Below the pieces are notes generated by a model that saw only the letters and a program-made list of their open reading frames with translations, did no database searches and was not told the DNA's origin. DNA of 64,000 bases. Source: Coriolopsis trogii. Its lineage: Eukaryota; Basidiomycota; Agaricomycetes; Polyporales; Polyporaceae. Positions 11,471 to 23,000 of the stretch are shown here, piece by piece. The translations under genes were made by a program, and so were the position numbers. The stretch is taken from assembly GCA_020543525.1 (NCBI GenBank), contig JAHYIO010000023.1, forward strand, positions 1,302,001-1,366,000. The letters run 5' to 3'. Within the stretch, counting starts at the first letter, position 1. Each line of letters opens with the position of its first letter.

Positions 11471-13711
11471 TCAGGCTTTCATAGTGGCGCCCAGGATTAA
11501 GGCCTCTGCCTGAGGGGAGCGCGGCTTGATCACAAACCGGAGGTCCTCCGGGTACCTTCAAACGCGCGCAAGGTCGCGTCAGTGTATGTCCATGAATACC
11601 TCTGCCCATGTGCGGGCGAAACTCACGTCAGGAAGGTCCCTTCAAGCTTCAGCGGCTCGCGAATGCACGACTTGCCGTTCGCGTCGCGTGCAGGCGTGAT
11701 GTCAAATACGTGGAGGGCCATAGCCATGTTGATGAACACCGCCTGTTCTGCGTAGTCTACGCCTGGGCAGATCCTGTCATGCACGAGTTGGCGGTCAGCA
11801 ACGCGGCGCGGAAAGAGCTCGACAGTACGGGCTGCCGTGCGCTCACCGTCTCCCGAAACCAAAGACGAACTCTCGAGGGTCGGGGACGTCGGTGACGACT
11901 TGGCCGTCCCGGAAGAACCGGTCGGGGAAGAATCGGTCTGGGTCCGCGTAGACGTCCGGATCGTGCATCAACGCCCTTTTAGTTTCAGTCAAATAGTGAG
12001 CCTCGGTGTGCCCGAACGGTGGGCCGTGCTACGCACCATGTCTGCGGGTAGAGCAGAGTACCCTTGGGAATGAAGTACCCCTTGTACTCCATATCCTCGG
12101 CCGTCATGTGCGGGAGCCCGAACGGGGCGACGTTCTGCCACCGGAGCACCTCCTGGTACACCGCGTTGAGGTAGGGTAGGGAGTCTTTATCGGCATGCGT
12201 CGGAAGGCGGTCGGAGCCGATCACGGCGTCGAGCTCTGCTTGTGCTTTCTTCTGTGCCTCTGGGTATAGAGCCATGGCGACGAAGAAGTAGGACAGGGTG
12301 GCGTAGGTCTGTCGTGATCGATTTCCGTCAGCATGCGCTCACGTACGTGAAGGGTTGCTCCAAGTACGAGTTATTGCCTTGCAGTTCGTATACTCACCGT
12401 GTCAATTGCGCCTGTAACCGATATAAGCCAAGTTAAATTGGAATTGTGCGCTTGGAGCAAGTCGGACTTGGTACACACCTTCGAAGGCAGTGATGACCAC
12501 GTTCTGGGCAAAGTCCAACTCCTCAGGGTCAGCCTTATCCCCCTTTTCGTCGATCTGTTGGAGCAGGCCAGCAAGGATCGCGTCGCGCGATTCGCCACGT
12601 TCCTGTATGTCCGCAATTAATCAGCACGTCAGCGATCTCAAAACGGGATAGTGACAACAGACTCGCAGTCGCGAAGGAAAGGAATAGTATGAGACTCACC
12701 ATGGCGCTCCTAACCTTTGCGTACATCGTTTTCTTGACGGTCTTCGCAGACTCGCGGAACCGAGTTAATTCTCGCAGTTGCTCCCCGAACGGCCCAGGTG
12801 TCCAATCGGGCCAATATTGCGCAAACGGCATGTACTGGACGAGGAAGCGGCCGGGGACGAAGGACTGCACGCCCTCAATGACCTTCTCCATCAGCGCGAT
12901 GTTCTCGTCCTTACTCTCAGCCACATCGAGACCGTAGAGACCGGTGACGATCGCGGACGCAAAGGTACTACAAGACCCGAGCAGCAACGGTGAGCCTTTC
13001 CAACCCCTGTTGTATGCGCCACGGACAGCACTCACTAGCGGATGTGTTGCTCGATATCATCAGGATTGACGCGTAGCTTGCGGACGAAGGATAGGGCCGA
13101 GTCCCACATCCACGTGAGCTGGTTGGGGATGACCTTGGTGGGGAAATGCTGCGCGAAGGCCCGGCGGTGGTGCCGCCATTTAGCGTCGTATGTCATCCAC
13201 GCAAAGTTGACGTCCTGCCCTGACCTGTGTGAAGTACGCACAGCCAACGGTATCAGACGTGTGCTCAGCGAACTCGGATGAGACACTGGAACGTGGTTGC
13301 TTACATCCCGACCAGGACGTTTGGCACTCGTTCGGAGGTCACTAAAGCCCGTTTTTCTAAAAGCTCTTTCACGGCTTCCTGGCTGCCCAGGAGCACGATG
13401 CTCTGCCCTAGAACAGGCAGATTCACTATTTCGCCTGTGTATCATATTTAGCGCTACCGACGCGCACTGAATCTTAGCCCAGACTCACCATAGATCTTCA
13501 GCAGCTCCCTGTTCGCTCTCCAGAGCTCGGGCTTCTGCATATGCATGATGTTCCCGAAGAAGGGCGGTGACTTGGGTCCCGGGGGAAGAGGAAGGCCATG
13601 ACTCCGGAGCCGCCATCTGGCCAGAGAGAGGGCGTAGAGGAAGACCGCCCCGACGAATGCAAAGACGGCGGCTTGTTGAGGCGGGACGGATGCGATTAGC
13701 TCTGTGAGCAT
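11471..13711 (-). CDS. Cytochrome P450 monooxygenase 1 (OrdA/CYP64-like)
   Basis: Membrane-bound haem monooxygenase of the O-methylsterigmatocystin-oxidoreductase-like group that is expanded in Agaricomycetes. The N-terminus (13711) has one membrane anchor (AAVFAFVGAVFLYALSLA) and the proline hinge LPLPPGPK. Then come the C-helix region WRHHRRAFAQHF, the I-helix with GAIDT near 12390, the K-helix ExxR as EVLRW near 12150, and the haem loop FGFGRRICPG with the ligand Cys codon at 11767-11769. An intron splits the haem loop between the two Arg of FGFGRR. The last exon reads YPEDLRFVIKPR and ends GATMKA at 11471. Every exon junction I spliced stays in frame, so the gene looks intact. The substrate cannot be told from sequence. 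It forms a tandem with P450 gene 2. Confidence 0.9.
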
Positions 13712-14465
13712 CGTGAGCAGTCTCGGATGAGGAGGGCGCGAATGTTATTTCAGGCCTGCTATCTACAAGCCATGAACGACAGGGCTTTAAAGGTGCGCTG
13801 GAAGTAAAGCGGACAGGATCATCGTATGATTTGCCATTGCCAACGCAAGCAAAGCTCATGGCGCTCCCAAGGTCATGAGGATCATCAGAACGTAAAGCTG
13901 AATGCGACACTGCGGTGGCAAGATGCTCTGAAACATAGGGGTTCTCCTTGATGGTGCCGCAAACCTCGTTGAGAGCTAGCTGTCAACCGATAAGCAAATA
14001 TATACATCTGACAGCTCCAACGCATGCCAGCTGTCCCGAAGCTCGAGGTGTTGTTACTATCATGGACTGCATACTCACTGTACTTCGGTGGACGGTGGAC
14101 GGACGACCTAGCAAGAGCGTCATCAGCAGCAAACAATACTTCGTGACGACAAATACTCCACCGCATAATGCAGTCCTATGGCTCCGATATGTTAGGCTTC
14201 CTGGGCAACCGCGCGTCTTACAACGTAGGTCTGACGGGCTGTGACCCCCCTGCTTTATGAATCGCGCTCGCTCCGTGATCGATTCGGGAAGGCGTTTGGG
14301 CGGCCAAAGCGGCGAAAGACAGATGACATACATGCAAGGGCAGCTTTACTTGTACACTTTGTGGCTCGACTTCGATGGCAACGCAGATTCGTACGATCTT
14401 CACGTTTTCCTGACATTCCCAACTCGTGACAATGGTACCGTTTTATTGCAGACGAGAAGCTCGCG
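13712..14465. other. Intergenic between tandem P450 genes
   Basis: Holds the promoter of P450 gene 1 and the 3' flank of P450 gene 2, both on the minus strand. Short open frames are unrecognisable and no remnant of a further P450 was seen. Confidence 0.5.
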
Positions 14466-16556
14466 CTAGGTGCTGGCGCCAACAATCAGACTCTCCGCCT
14501 GAGCGGAGCGTGGCTTGATGGTGCAGCGGCAGTCCGCTGGGTACCTAGGACGTACACACAGTTCGTCAGCTCATGCTGGAACGCCGAAAGCTGAGTGATA
14601 CGCTTATGCAACAGAAATACTCACGCGAGGAACGAGCCAGTCATCTTTGGTTCGATCGCGATCTCGCGCCCTTGCTCGTCAAGCGGGGGAGTGATGTTGA
14701 AGACGTGTAGAACCATGGCCATGTTGATGAACAGGGAAGCCTCTGCGTAGTCTTTACCTGCGCAAATTCTGTGTGCGTAGATAGCCATGAGAATGCGCTG
14801 TGCTTGATCTCTAATGGGCGCACCTTCTGCCATAGCCAAACGTCAAGTCCCTCGGGTCGGGAATGTCGTTGTTCTCCTCACCATCCCGCAAGAAACGATC
14901 TGGAAGGAATGTGTCTGGGTTAGGAAACACCGTCGGATCGTGCAAGCACGCCCTTGGAAAGAAGCCGACGCTCAGAAACACCCGCCTGAACGATAGATAA
15001 CATACTCACCACGTCTGCGGAATCAGGATAGTACCTTTGGGGATGAAGTATCCTCGATACTCCATGTCCTCCAATGTACAATGCGCGACTCCGTTGGGTG
15101 CGGCGTTCTGCCATCGTAACACCTCCTTCATCACCGCGTTGGTATACGGCAGGAATTTCCTATCGTTGTGAGTCGGAAGGCGATGCGGACCCACGACAGC
15201 ATCGAGTTCCGCCTGTGCTTTCTTCTGGGCTTTCGGAGAGATTGACATGGCCAGAAAGAAGGATTGGAGCGTGGACCAAGTCTATGTTTCCTAAGTTCAG
15301 TCTGCGTGAAAGGACAGAGAGGTGGAGATCTACTTGCCGTGTCTATCGCACCTGCAAATTGAGGGCCGCGACATTGAGTCTTGTGATGGCTATCATGTCA
15401 AGCGAATGGTTACCTATGAAGGCAGTGGTTGTGACGCTCTGCGCCATCTCGAGCTCCTCAGGGCCAAGTGCATTTCCATTGTCGTCCGCAATAAGCCTAC
15501 CAAGGACAGATTGGTGTGCCAAGACTTCTCCCCGTTCCTTCGTAATACATATCACAGAGCGGTTGGAAAGACAGAAGGGACGAGGTCTCACCATAGCAGC
15601 TCTTGTCTTCGCAAGCACCTTGTCTTTCACTCCATGGGTCGCCTTACGGTATTGTGCGAGTTCAGTCACCTGGGAACCGAAGAAGGGGATCCATGTAGGC
15701 AACGATTTGGCGAAAGGCAAGAATTGGACGAGGTAACGGCCGGGAACGAGCGCGCTCAGACCCTCCATACCCTTGACCAGGTCGGAGACAATCTCATCGT
15801 TGCTGTCTGCCACTTCGAGACCATAAAGAACCTTGACGATCGATGCCGCAAAGGTGCTTCGAGTGCCCAGTATCATGAGCCATTGAAATGAGGTGCACGC
15901 GATGACTCACTAGCGGATGTGCTCGCGGAAGCCCCTGGGATCCTGGAGGAGCTTGCGAAGAAATGACCGGCTCGACTCATACTGGTGTGCTAAGTGTTCC
16001 GCTGCAACCTCTGCAGTGAAATGTCGAACGAAGGCTTTTCGAAGGCTGCGCCAAGAAGAGTCGTAGGGCTTGAAGGCGAAGTTGACGTCTTGGCCTGTCC
16101 TGTGGTCACCCTCTGAGTACTGGTGTATCTCACGAATGGAAAAAGGGGTCTCACAGGTAGTACAGGGGAGTTTGAGGTCTGTCGGCGGTGAGAGCAGACC
16201 GCTTGTCCAAGAGATCGAGAAGTACGTCTTGACTGCCGAGGAGCATCATGCTCTGGCCCAATACAGGGAGGTACACTATGTCGCCTTAGGTGCCGTCGTC
16301 AGCCGTGGCAGAGTGAGCAGAGTGCGTGCAGCTCACCGTATGTCTGAATCAGCTGCTTATAGGCCTTCCATAACTCGTTTGGCTGAAACATATAGGAAGG
16401 GCTTCCGATAAAGGGAAGTGTTTTGGGTCCCGGGGGGAGGGGTCTTCCGTGGCTCCTGGCATGCCATCGAGCCAAAGATGAGGTATAGATGATGATGAAT
16501 GAGAGGATGGCTACCCCAACAGGGAAGGGCATATACTGTGCGGACAGCATGCTCAT
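14466..16556 (-). CDS. Cytochrome P450 monooxygenase 2 (OrdA/CYP64-like)
   Basis: Paralogue of the P450 directly downstream. The start is taken at ATG 16556 (MSMLSAQYM), with a second Met two codons later. A membrane anchor (GVAILSFIIIYTSSLA) and the hinge RPLPPGPKTLPFIGS follow. Diagnostic motifs are GAIDT in the I-helix near 15350, EVLRW in the K-helix near 15115, and the haem loop FGYGRRICAG with the ligand Cys codon at 14762-14764. As in the other copies, an intron interrupts the FGYGRR part. The last exon reads YPADCRCTIKPRSAQAE and ends GAST at 14466. Segments such as RWQNAAP and GYFIPKGT are nearly the same as in gene 1, supporting tandem duplication. Substrate unknown. Confidence 0.9.
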
Positions 16557-17625
16557 GAAGAGTAGTCGAGGGGATTCGAAAGGGTCGCGGCTGTTGACAA
16601 GTCCCTCATCAGAGTGCGCCTGCGGATATAAGTACTCAGATAGAAGCCGCCATGACATAAACCAGCCCAGCACTTGCGCATGGTTATCGTGTGGCCAGGA
16701 GAGCCGTCATGCCTCAAGGGTGCAATCAGGGTTGTAGCAACTCCGAGCACGTCCCTTGCGTGTGACCTGCAAAGAAGACCTCTTTGTCAAATGATTGCGG
16801 GACGGTGGAGCAGTAAACACCGCATCAGTGCGCTTGACAATGTTCAGCCGAGTAGAAGGAGGTTTGGCCGTTCCAGATACCCACAGATCTGAATGCGGCC
16901 CAGTTCGTGTCTGCAACTTCCCAAGGGCCTTGTACATCAATTCTGCAGACTCCTGGGTGCCAGCATACTATACATGTGTATGAAGACAGGATGCAATCCG
17001 CCTTCACGTCAGTCAGTCAAGTGGACCCGGGCCGAATCCAAAAGTAGACGGGGTCAGAGTCATGATGTCTTTTGCTGCCAGACCATTCGCCCCATTCATC
17101 GTGGAGTCAAAAGGAGAGCAAGTTGAGTGGACCAAAGATGATAATCGAGGCAGAGATTAGGCCACTAGTAGATCTTGATACACATCATGTAGACCGTGGT
17201 TTGTCGTCAGAGGGACAACTTTGAAAATGGTGACACGTTCAGTATGGCGTTCCTGATAAGGCATGCTCGGCCCGGCGCTTGCCGGTATCTGTCTCTGCGA
17301 TACCGACGCCCACGCCTGACGTCGACTATGTACATAGTACCCTTCTCTCAACCACCAACTCAAATCATATCGCTGCTTGTGCGCGACCGGCTACGACGAC
17401 TCGCATCTCATGAAACACGGGCAGCATTACGTGCCGTGCAGAGGCGGAGGGGCGAGGCCTCGGGCGGTGGCTGCTGGCCAATCGCACCGATAACCCGACG
17501 TCAGGTGAGATAGGCTGATCCAGCGTCCCGCATTGGCAACACCTGCATGCCTCACTGATAGTGCGTGCGCCCCCGTTATATTTCGTGCTCATCCGCCCTC
17601 TTGCTCCTGTCGTCCGACAACAGCC
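16557..17625. other. Divergent intergenic region, P450 2 and URC1
   Basis: About 1.07 kb between two divergent starts, expected to hold both promoters. No frame encodes a recognisable protein. Confidence 0.5.
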
Positions 17626-19907
17626 ATGTCGCTCTCAGACGCAGTTCTTACCCAGATCCTCACCCAGCTCGAGGCCCTCCAGGTTTCTCAGCAGACCCTA
17701 CAAGCCAAGGTGAGTGCCAAAGCCTTCAGCATATATGGAGTCGGAGCATCAGATTGAAGCAATGTCATAGCTCGATGCATTGACAACGTCTCGCGCGACG
17801 GGTCAGCAAGAGCCTCCGTCACCCGGTCCGCCCGCCAGAACGGCAAGTAGTGCTATCGCCCAGGCCGAGGCCATAATGTCCAGTGAAGCACCTACCGCAG
17901 CCCCTCATACATCACTGGTCTCGCCGTCTACGTCACCTGCAGTCGGCAGCCCCCTCAGTGACAAGGAGAGAGAGAAGCTCTTGTATCCGTCGAGGGTAAC
18001 GCTCACCAGTGAGTAACTCTGACCTTTCGTCCGCGTGCCTATACGATACATGTTACGACGTTAGACCTACGAGTCAGTGCATCTACCCGTGTCGCAGCTT
18101 CGTAAGGATATGAGACGCGTTGAATATGGCGCAAAGGTGCATTGCTATCTAGGTTGTGTCGGGTTGCTGGGGTGGTGCCGCGCCCGAACCCGTCCATGAC
18201 ATGCCTCTTTCTTCTATGAAGATAATGCTCTCATCACTCATCGCAATCTCGACAGCTTACCCCGACTCGCATGGTGTCAAACCATACCCTCTGCAATGGG
18301 GTGCGAGTGACCCCGCTGTCCGTGGTCCGGTCATTTGCTCGCGTCTTCCCTCGACCATCAAGCAGCGGAATGCGATCGGCGCGCACTCCGGCTCCTATTC
18401 GATCTACCGCGCTCTTGCAATCGCCATGGGCACCCTCGACCCCACACATAAGCCCGACTTCTCCAAGACAGAACCCGCTGTCCCTATTCCTCCTCAGCCC
18501 TCATGGTCCGATCCGAGCAAGATCGTCTCCTTTGATCCTTGGGGCCATCTCGTCCCCCAAGTCTACCACCGCGAGTTCCAGGAGCTTGGCCTTGACATTC
18601 GCCCCAGCATCGCTGTCACACGTGCGCACATGAAGCTCAGCGAGATTGACGAGGCCGCGCGCAAGGGCGACTTGCAAATCGACGGCAAGATCCTACTGAA
18701 GAGTCAGCCGTTGGTAAACGCGGACGGGACGGAGAGTACTTCGGACCCTGGCGTAGAGATCAGCATCAGCAAGGCTGCCGTTGAGCCTGTGTGGTATCTG
18801 CCTGGCGTCGCTGAGCGGTTCGGAATGTAAGAAGAGTGCATACGCGTTCTCGGTGTTGCGCTGAAACGTTTCGCAGTTCGGAGAGTTTGCTTCGCCGCGC
18901 GCTTTTCGAGGACACCGGAGGAATGTACCCTGAGCTCATCACTCGCCCCGATATCAAGGTCTTCCTCCCGCCCATCGGCAACTTGACGGCTTACATTTGT
19001 ATGTTTTCACTTGTTTCGCATCTGAACTACTTGACTCATCTGTATACAGTTGGTAACCCCGCATACCTGTCGGATGAATCGAAAGAGCTCACACTCCGTG
19101 TACACGATGAATGTATGCGCATATAGCCACATGTACACCCCTTCCGTCACTCACAGAGAATCTCAGGCAATGGGTCCGACGTCTTTGGCTCCGACATCTG
19201 CACATGTAAGCCCTACCTGACCTACGCCATCGAGGAATGTATCCGGGGCGCTCAGCGTGGCGGCGTCGGCCTTGTCGTATACTTCCGCAAGGAGGGTCGC
19301 GCTCTCGGCGAGGTCACGAAGTAAGCAACCATTCCAGACCGACACAGACATCGTTGATTGACGGTGTGCCCACAGGTATCTGGTGTATAATCTCCGCAAG
19401 CGCGGAGGCGACTCTGCCGACAAGTACTTCAAAGCGACGGAGCTCATCGCGGGCGTCAAGGACATGCGCTTCCAGGCGCTCATGCCCGACGTGCTGCACT
19501 GGTTCGGTATCAAGAAGATCGACAACATGGTCTCGATGAGTGACATGTGAGTTCTACTCTGCTTCCGGGACCGCGGAGACTCGTGTACGACGAGGGCACT
19601 GACCGCACCACGTGAATCGCAGGAAATACAACGCCATCGTGCAGTCAGGCATCCCGATCCATAAGCGATACGACATCCCCGGTGAGTGCGGTTATGGGAG
19701 ATCGTCTGTGGGCATGAGGAGGAGTGCTGATATCGTCTTCTTGTGTGCGAACGGCAAACTCTGCTTTTAGAACACCTTCTGCCCCCTGACTCGCGGGTCG
19801 AGATCGATGCGAAGATCGCTGCGGGGTACTTCACGAGTGGCAAGAAGATTACGGAGGCTGATCTCGTGAAGACTGTGGGCAGGACTTGGGAAGAAACCGA
19901 ACACTGA
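17626..19907 (+). CDS. URC1: URC1-type uracil catabolism protein (GTP cyclohydrolase II-like)
   Basis: URC1 is a GTP-cyclohydrolase-II homologue needed for the fungal URC route of uracil breakdown. Exon 1 (17626-17709) encodes a short coiled N-terminus (LTQILTQLEALQVSQQTLQAK). Exon 2 (17771-18008) is disordered. Exon 3 from 18256 starts the conserved core (TYPDSHGVKPYPLQWG, then RGPVICSR). The cyclohydrolase-like domain includes RVHDECNGSDVFGSDICTCK, matching the zinc-cysteine region of RibA-type enzymes. It continues with RGGVGLVVYFRKEGRALGE, which parallels the EGRxxG substrate loop. The C-terminus ends GRTWEETEH at 19907. No other URC genes are adjacent. Family identity is clear; the chemistry of the Urc1 step is less settled than that of riboflavin-pathway cyclohydrolase II. 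Confidence 0.92.
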
Positions 19908-20054
19908 TCTGTTCATCTTGGAAGCGCTGCGCTAACGCTGTCGTATAGCGCACAATAGTCCTATAGCATGTTGTATTGTACCATGGAAGCTAAACGCCGC
20001 ACTGCACCTACGGGAAGCATACTACATCACTTTCTCCCTCTGTCTGCCGTTAGT

Positions 20055-23000
20055 TCATTCATCCTCGTCAATGTCTTCCGACACGTCCTCTTTCGTCTTG
20101 CTCTCCTCGAAAACCACGTGGTGTTCCTCGTTGACCCTGATGTCGTCCATATCGATCTCCTTTGCGTTCACCAACGCGTTCGCTCTCTCCGCAGCGGTGA
20201 ACCGCACCTCAGCCTCGCTCATCTTGGTGCGGTACGGCGCCGTCACATACGCCATCTCCACCCCGTCAATCAGCACGGCGCAGCCGATCTGGCCGTTCTC
20301 GTTGCTCAGCGCATAGTCGACCGTCCTCTGCGGCTTCTGCTTCATCGCCCAGATCTCGAGCCGCGACACGGGGTGGAGCACGTCGATGTCCTCGCGCACG
20401 ATGCGCTCAAGAACCTGCATAAGCCCCAACCGGCGCATCACACTGCGCACGGCGTCGAGGCTCCCGGACGAGTCGACGTAGACGGCCCCGAGAAGGCTCT
20501 CGACGACGTCGCTCAGGAATTTTGGGGCCTGGAGGCTTGTGAGCGCCGCCCATGGGTAAACGGCATCGTGCGCGAGCGCGTGTGCAATTTCGGGCCCGTG
20601 TTTGGCGTACCGGAGCGCGGTGAGGTGCTGGTCCTCGAGGATGCGGTGGGAGGAGTGGAGGAGGCACTGCCAGAGGTGGATGTGCTGCGTGTCTGCCACC
20701 ATCTCGATCCCGGTACCGGGGGACCAGGAGGGGAGCGCGGACTCGACGGCGAGCGAGGTGTTGAGACAAATGTATGCGAGGAGATGCGCGTTCACGACGG
20801 CTTGCTTGTTCAGGTGCATATACCCCGGGGAGTAGTGTTTCTTCGGGGCGTGGAAGAGGTGGTCGACGACGACCATGTCAAGCGCGGCATCCCCGAGGAA
20901 CTCGAGCCGCTCGAGAGACATCGCAGCGGAGTCGCCTTGGTAGCTCCCGTGTGTGAGGGCCTGTACTAGGAAGGTCCGGCGGGAGAACCTGTAGTCGATC
21001 ATTTGCTCGACTAGCGCGAGCTGCTCTGGGAGCTCGGTGAGGTCTTCTACCTTTTGCATTGCTTCGATGCGCACAGGTAACCTTTGCCACGAGTTGAAAC
21101 CGAGACCGAAGATCTTGATGCACTCAATGGCAAGGTCGAACCCGCCGTGCTCGTACGCTGCTCCAATCAGAGACTCGACCACGTCCGCAAGCATCTTTGT
21201 GGACAGGTCCTCGGCAGTCTTCTTCTTGGCCACACTATCTCCGGCCTGACCTATTGCCTGGTTTTCCTCATCTTCTTCGGACGAACTCCTCGGAGGAGAT
21301 GTGTAGTGCGGCTTCCACTTTCTCGGCACGAATCGATCCCGAATGATCCACTTGTAAAGACCCTTCTTCACCGCCGCTTTCGCGAGGTTGACGTTGGCGA
21401 CCATGTGATCCTTCTTACGACTAAGGTAGCCTTCGTGCCAGAGGGGGAACTCGGCGTACAGCTGGTTGCTGGTTACGAACTTCAATACGGTATCGCCTAG
21501 AGTCTCTAGTCGCTCGTAGTTGAAGCGCTCCTGCGCTGCGGGGGCAGTCGTAGCTGTGACGAGAAGAGGGAGTGGCACATCAATGAGAGGCGAGCGAGAA
21601 AAGAGCTCCATCCGCATGTTGTGGACGCTAAGGGCCATCGAGAGCCAGCGCAGGATAGAAGGGAGGTACAACGTGTAGTCGATCTCCTCGCGGGACGCCA
21701 GCTCGACCAATGTATACTGTGGATGGAGGTGGAGGTGTTCTTCCGGAAGAGTATCTTGTTTGCTGTCGATGCCAAGCTCGGAGAAGGGTATGAGGAAGTT
21801 GCGGCGCTTTGGGAGGCTCTTGACAATCATGAGCGGGTACGTAATCTCCAGGTCAGGATATGCCTCGTATGCCTCTCGGAACCGTTCTTCCTCCTCTGCA
21901 GTCAACGGGTCGTATCGCCACCCAAGGAGACGCAAAGGCTTGTCATATTTGTGCGTGCCGCGGACCATATGAAAGTCGGACGAATATGAAGAATGCTCGC
22001 CGACAGCAGTAGCAATGGCAAGGGACGGCGTTTCCGACGGAGTGGCGAGTCCTTGAGAGAGGCGGACTTGCTGCCACCGTCTTCGTTCTTCCCAACGTTC
22101 CTGCTGTGGCCAAGAGCCCATGGAGAGGAAAAGGTACGGAAAGTCGTCTTTGCCCCGTTCCATGCGACTTCCATACAGTCTGAAGAAAGTGACGTAGGTC
22201 CACTCTCGTGCGCGTCGAACATCATCCTTCGATGCACGCGCGCGAGAGGGAGCGCTGATGGCGATGGCAAGGTTTCCGCGTCCAGGCACGTACAGCGTAG
22301 GATAATCTCCTTTCACGAACGGAGGCAACGCATTGCGGGTAAACATGCGCAGAGAGGGCATCCCCTCAATCGCGAGCTCGTGTGCGTACCAGGACGACTC
22401 ATCTTCGACAGCAGCCCATGGGTCCACTTGCACGGTGACTGCTGCCGTGCTGGCGCGTTTTGCAACTTCCGCCAGCATTGCATCCACTTCTTCCTTCTTC
22501 TCTGGCTCAATGGCGCTGCTGAGTGGTAGCAGGTGATTGTTGAGTAGGCCAGCATTGAAGAGCTGGATGTATGCTTTGTATGCGACGTGCTGCTGTGCTC
22601 TACGCTTCGATGGATGGACACGTTCCGTTGTGAACTTCCGCAAACTGCCATGACGGAGGTGACCTTCAGCTCAATTCGACGAGATGGCGTTTCTGTACGT
22701 ACTGCGGTGGAAGGGCTCTCGGCAGAGTCACCGTGGCGCCCCAAGGTCCCGCATAGACCTCATTACCCGAACGATACTCCAAGGAGTGCCAGCCTTCGAC
22801 GTAATCCGGAGGGTCGAGTTCGTAGACAGGCACATGACTATCTGGGCCACCGCTAGGAATGACGGCGCAAAAGTGGTTCAAGTGCGGTATCGCAGAATGC
22901 AGTGTAAGAAGGGCACTGCGGGTGAGCGAACGGGTTAGCACAACCAAACAGAGTCTACTCAGACATTGGAGAAAGAGAAGCATGCATACCCAGTTGAAGC

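Noticed and set aside
20055..22640. Long frames antisense to the Dicer gene (for example 333 codons at 19968-20969)
   Set aside because: They are shadows of the strongly coding minus strand; the RNase III motifs fix the true strand.
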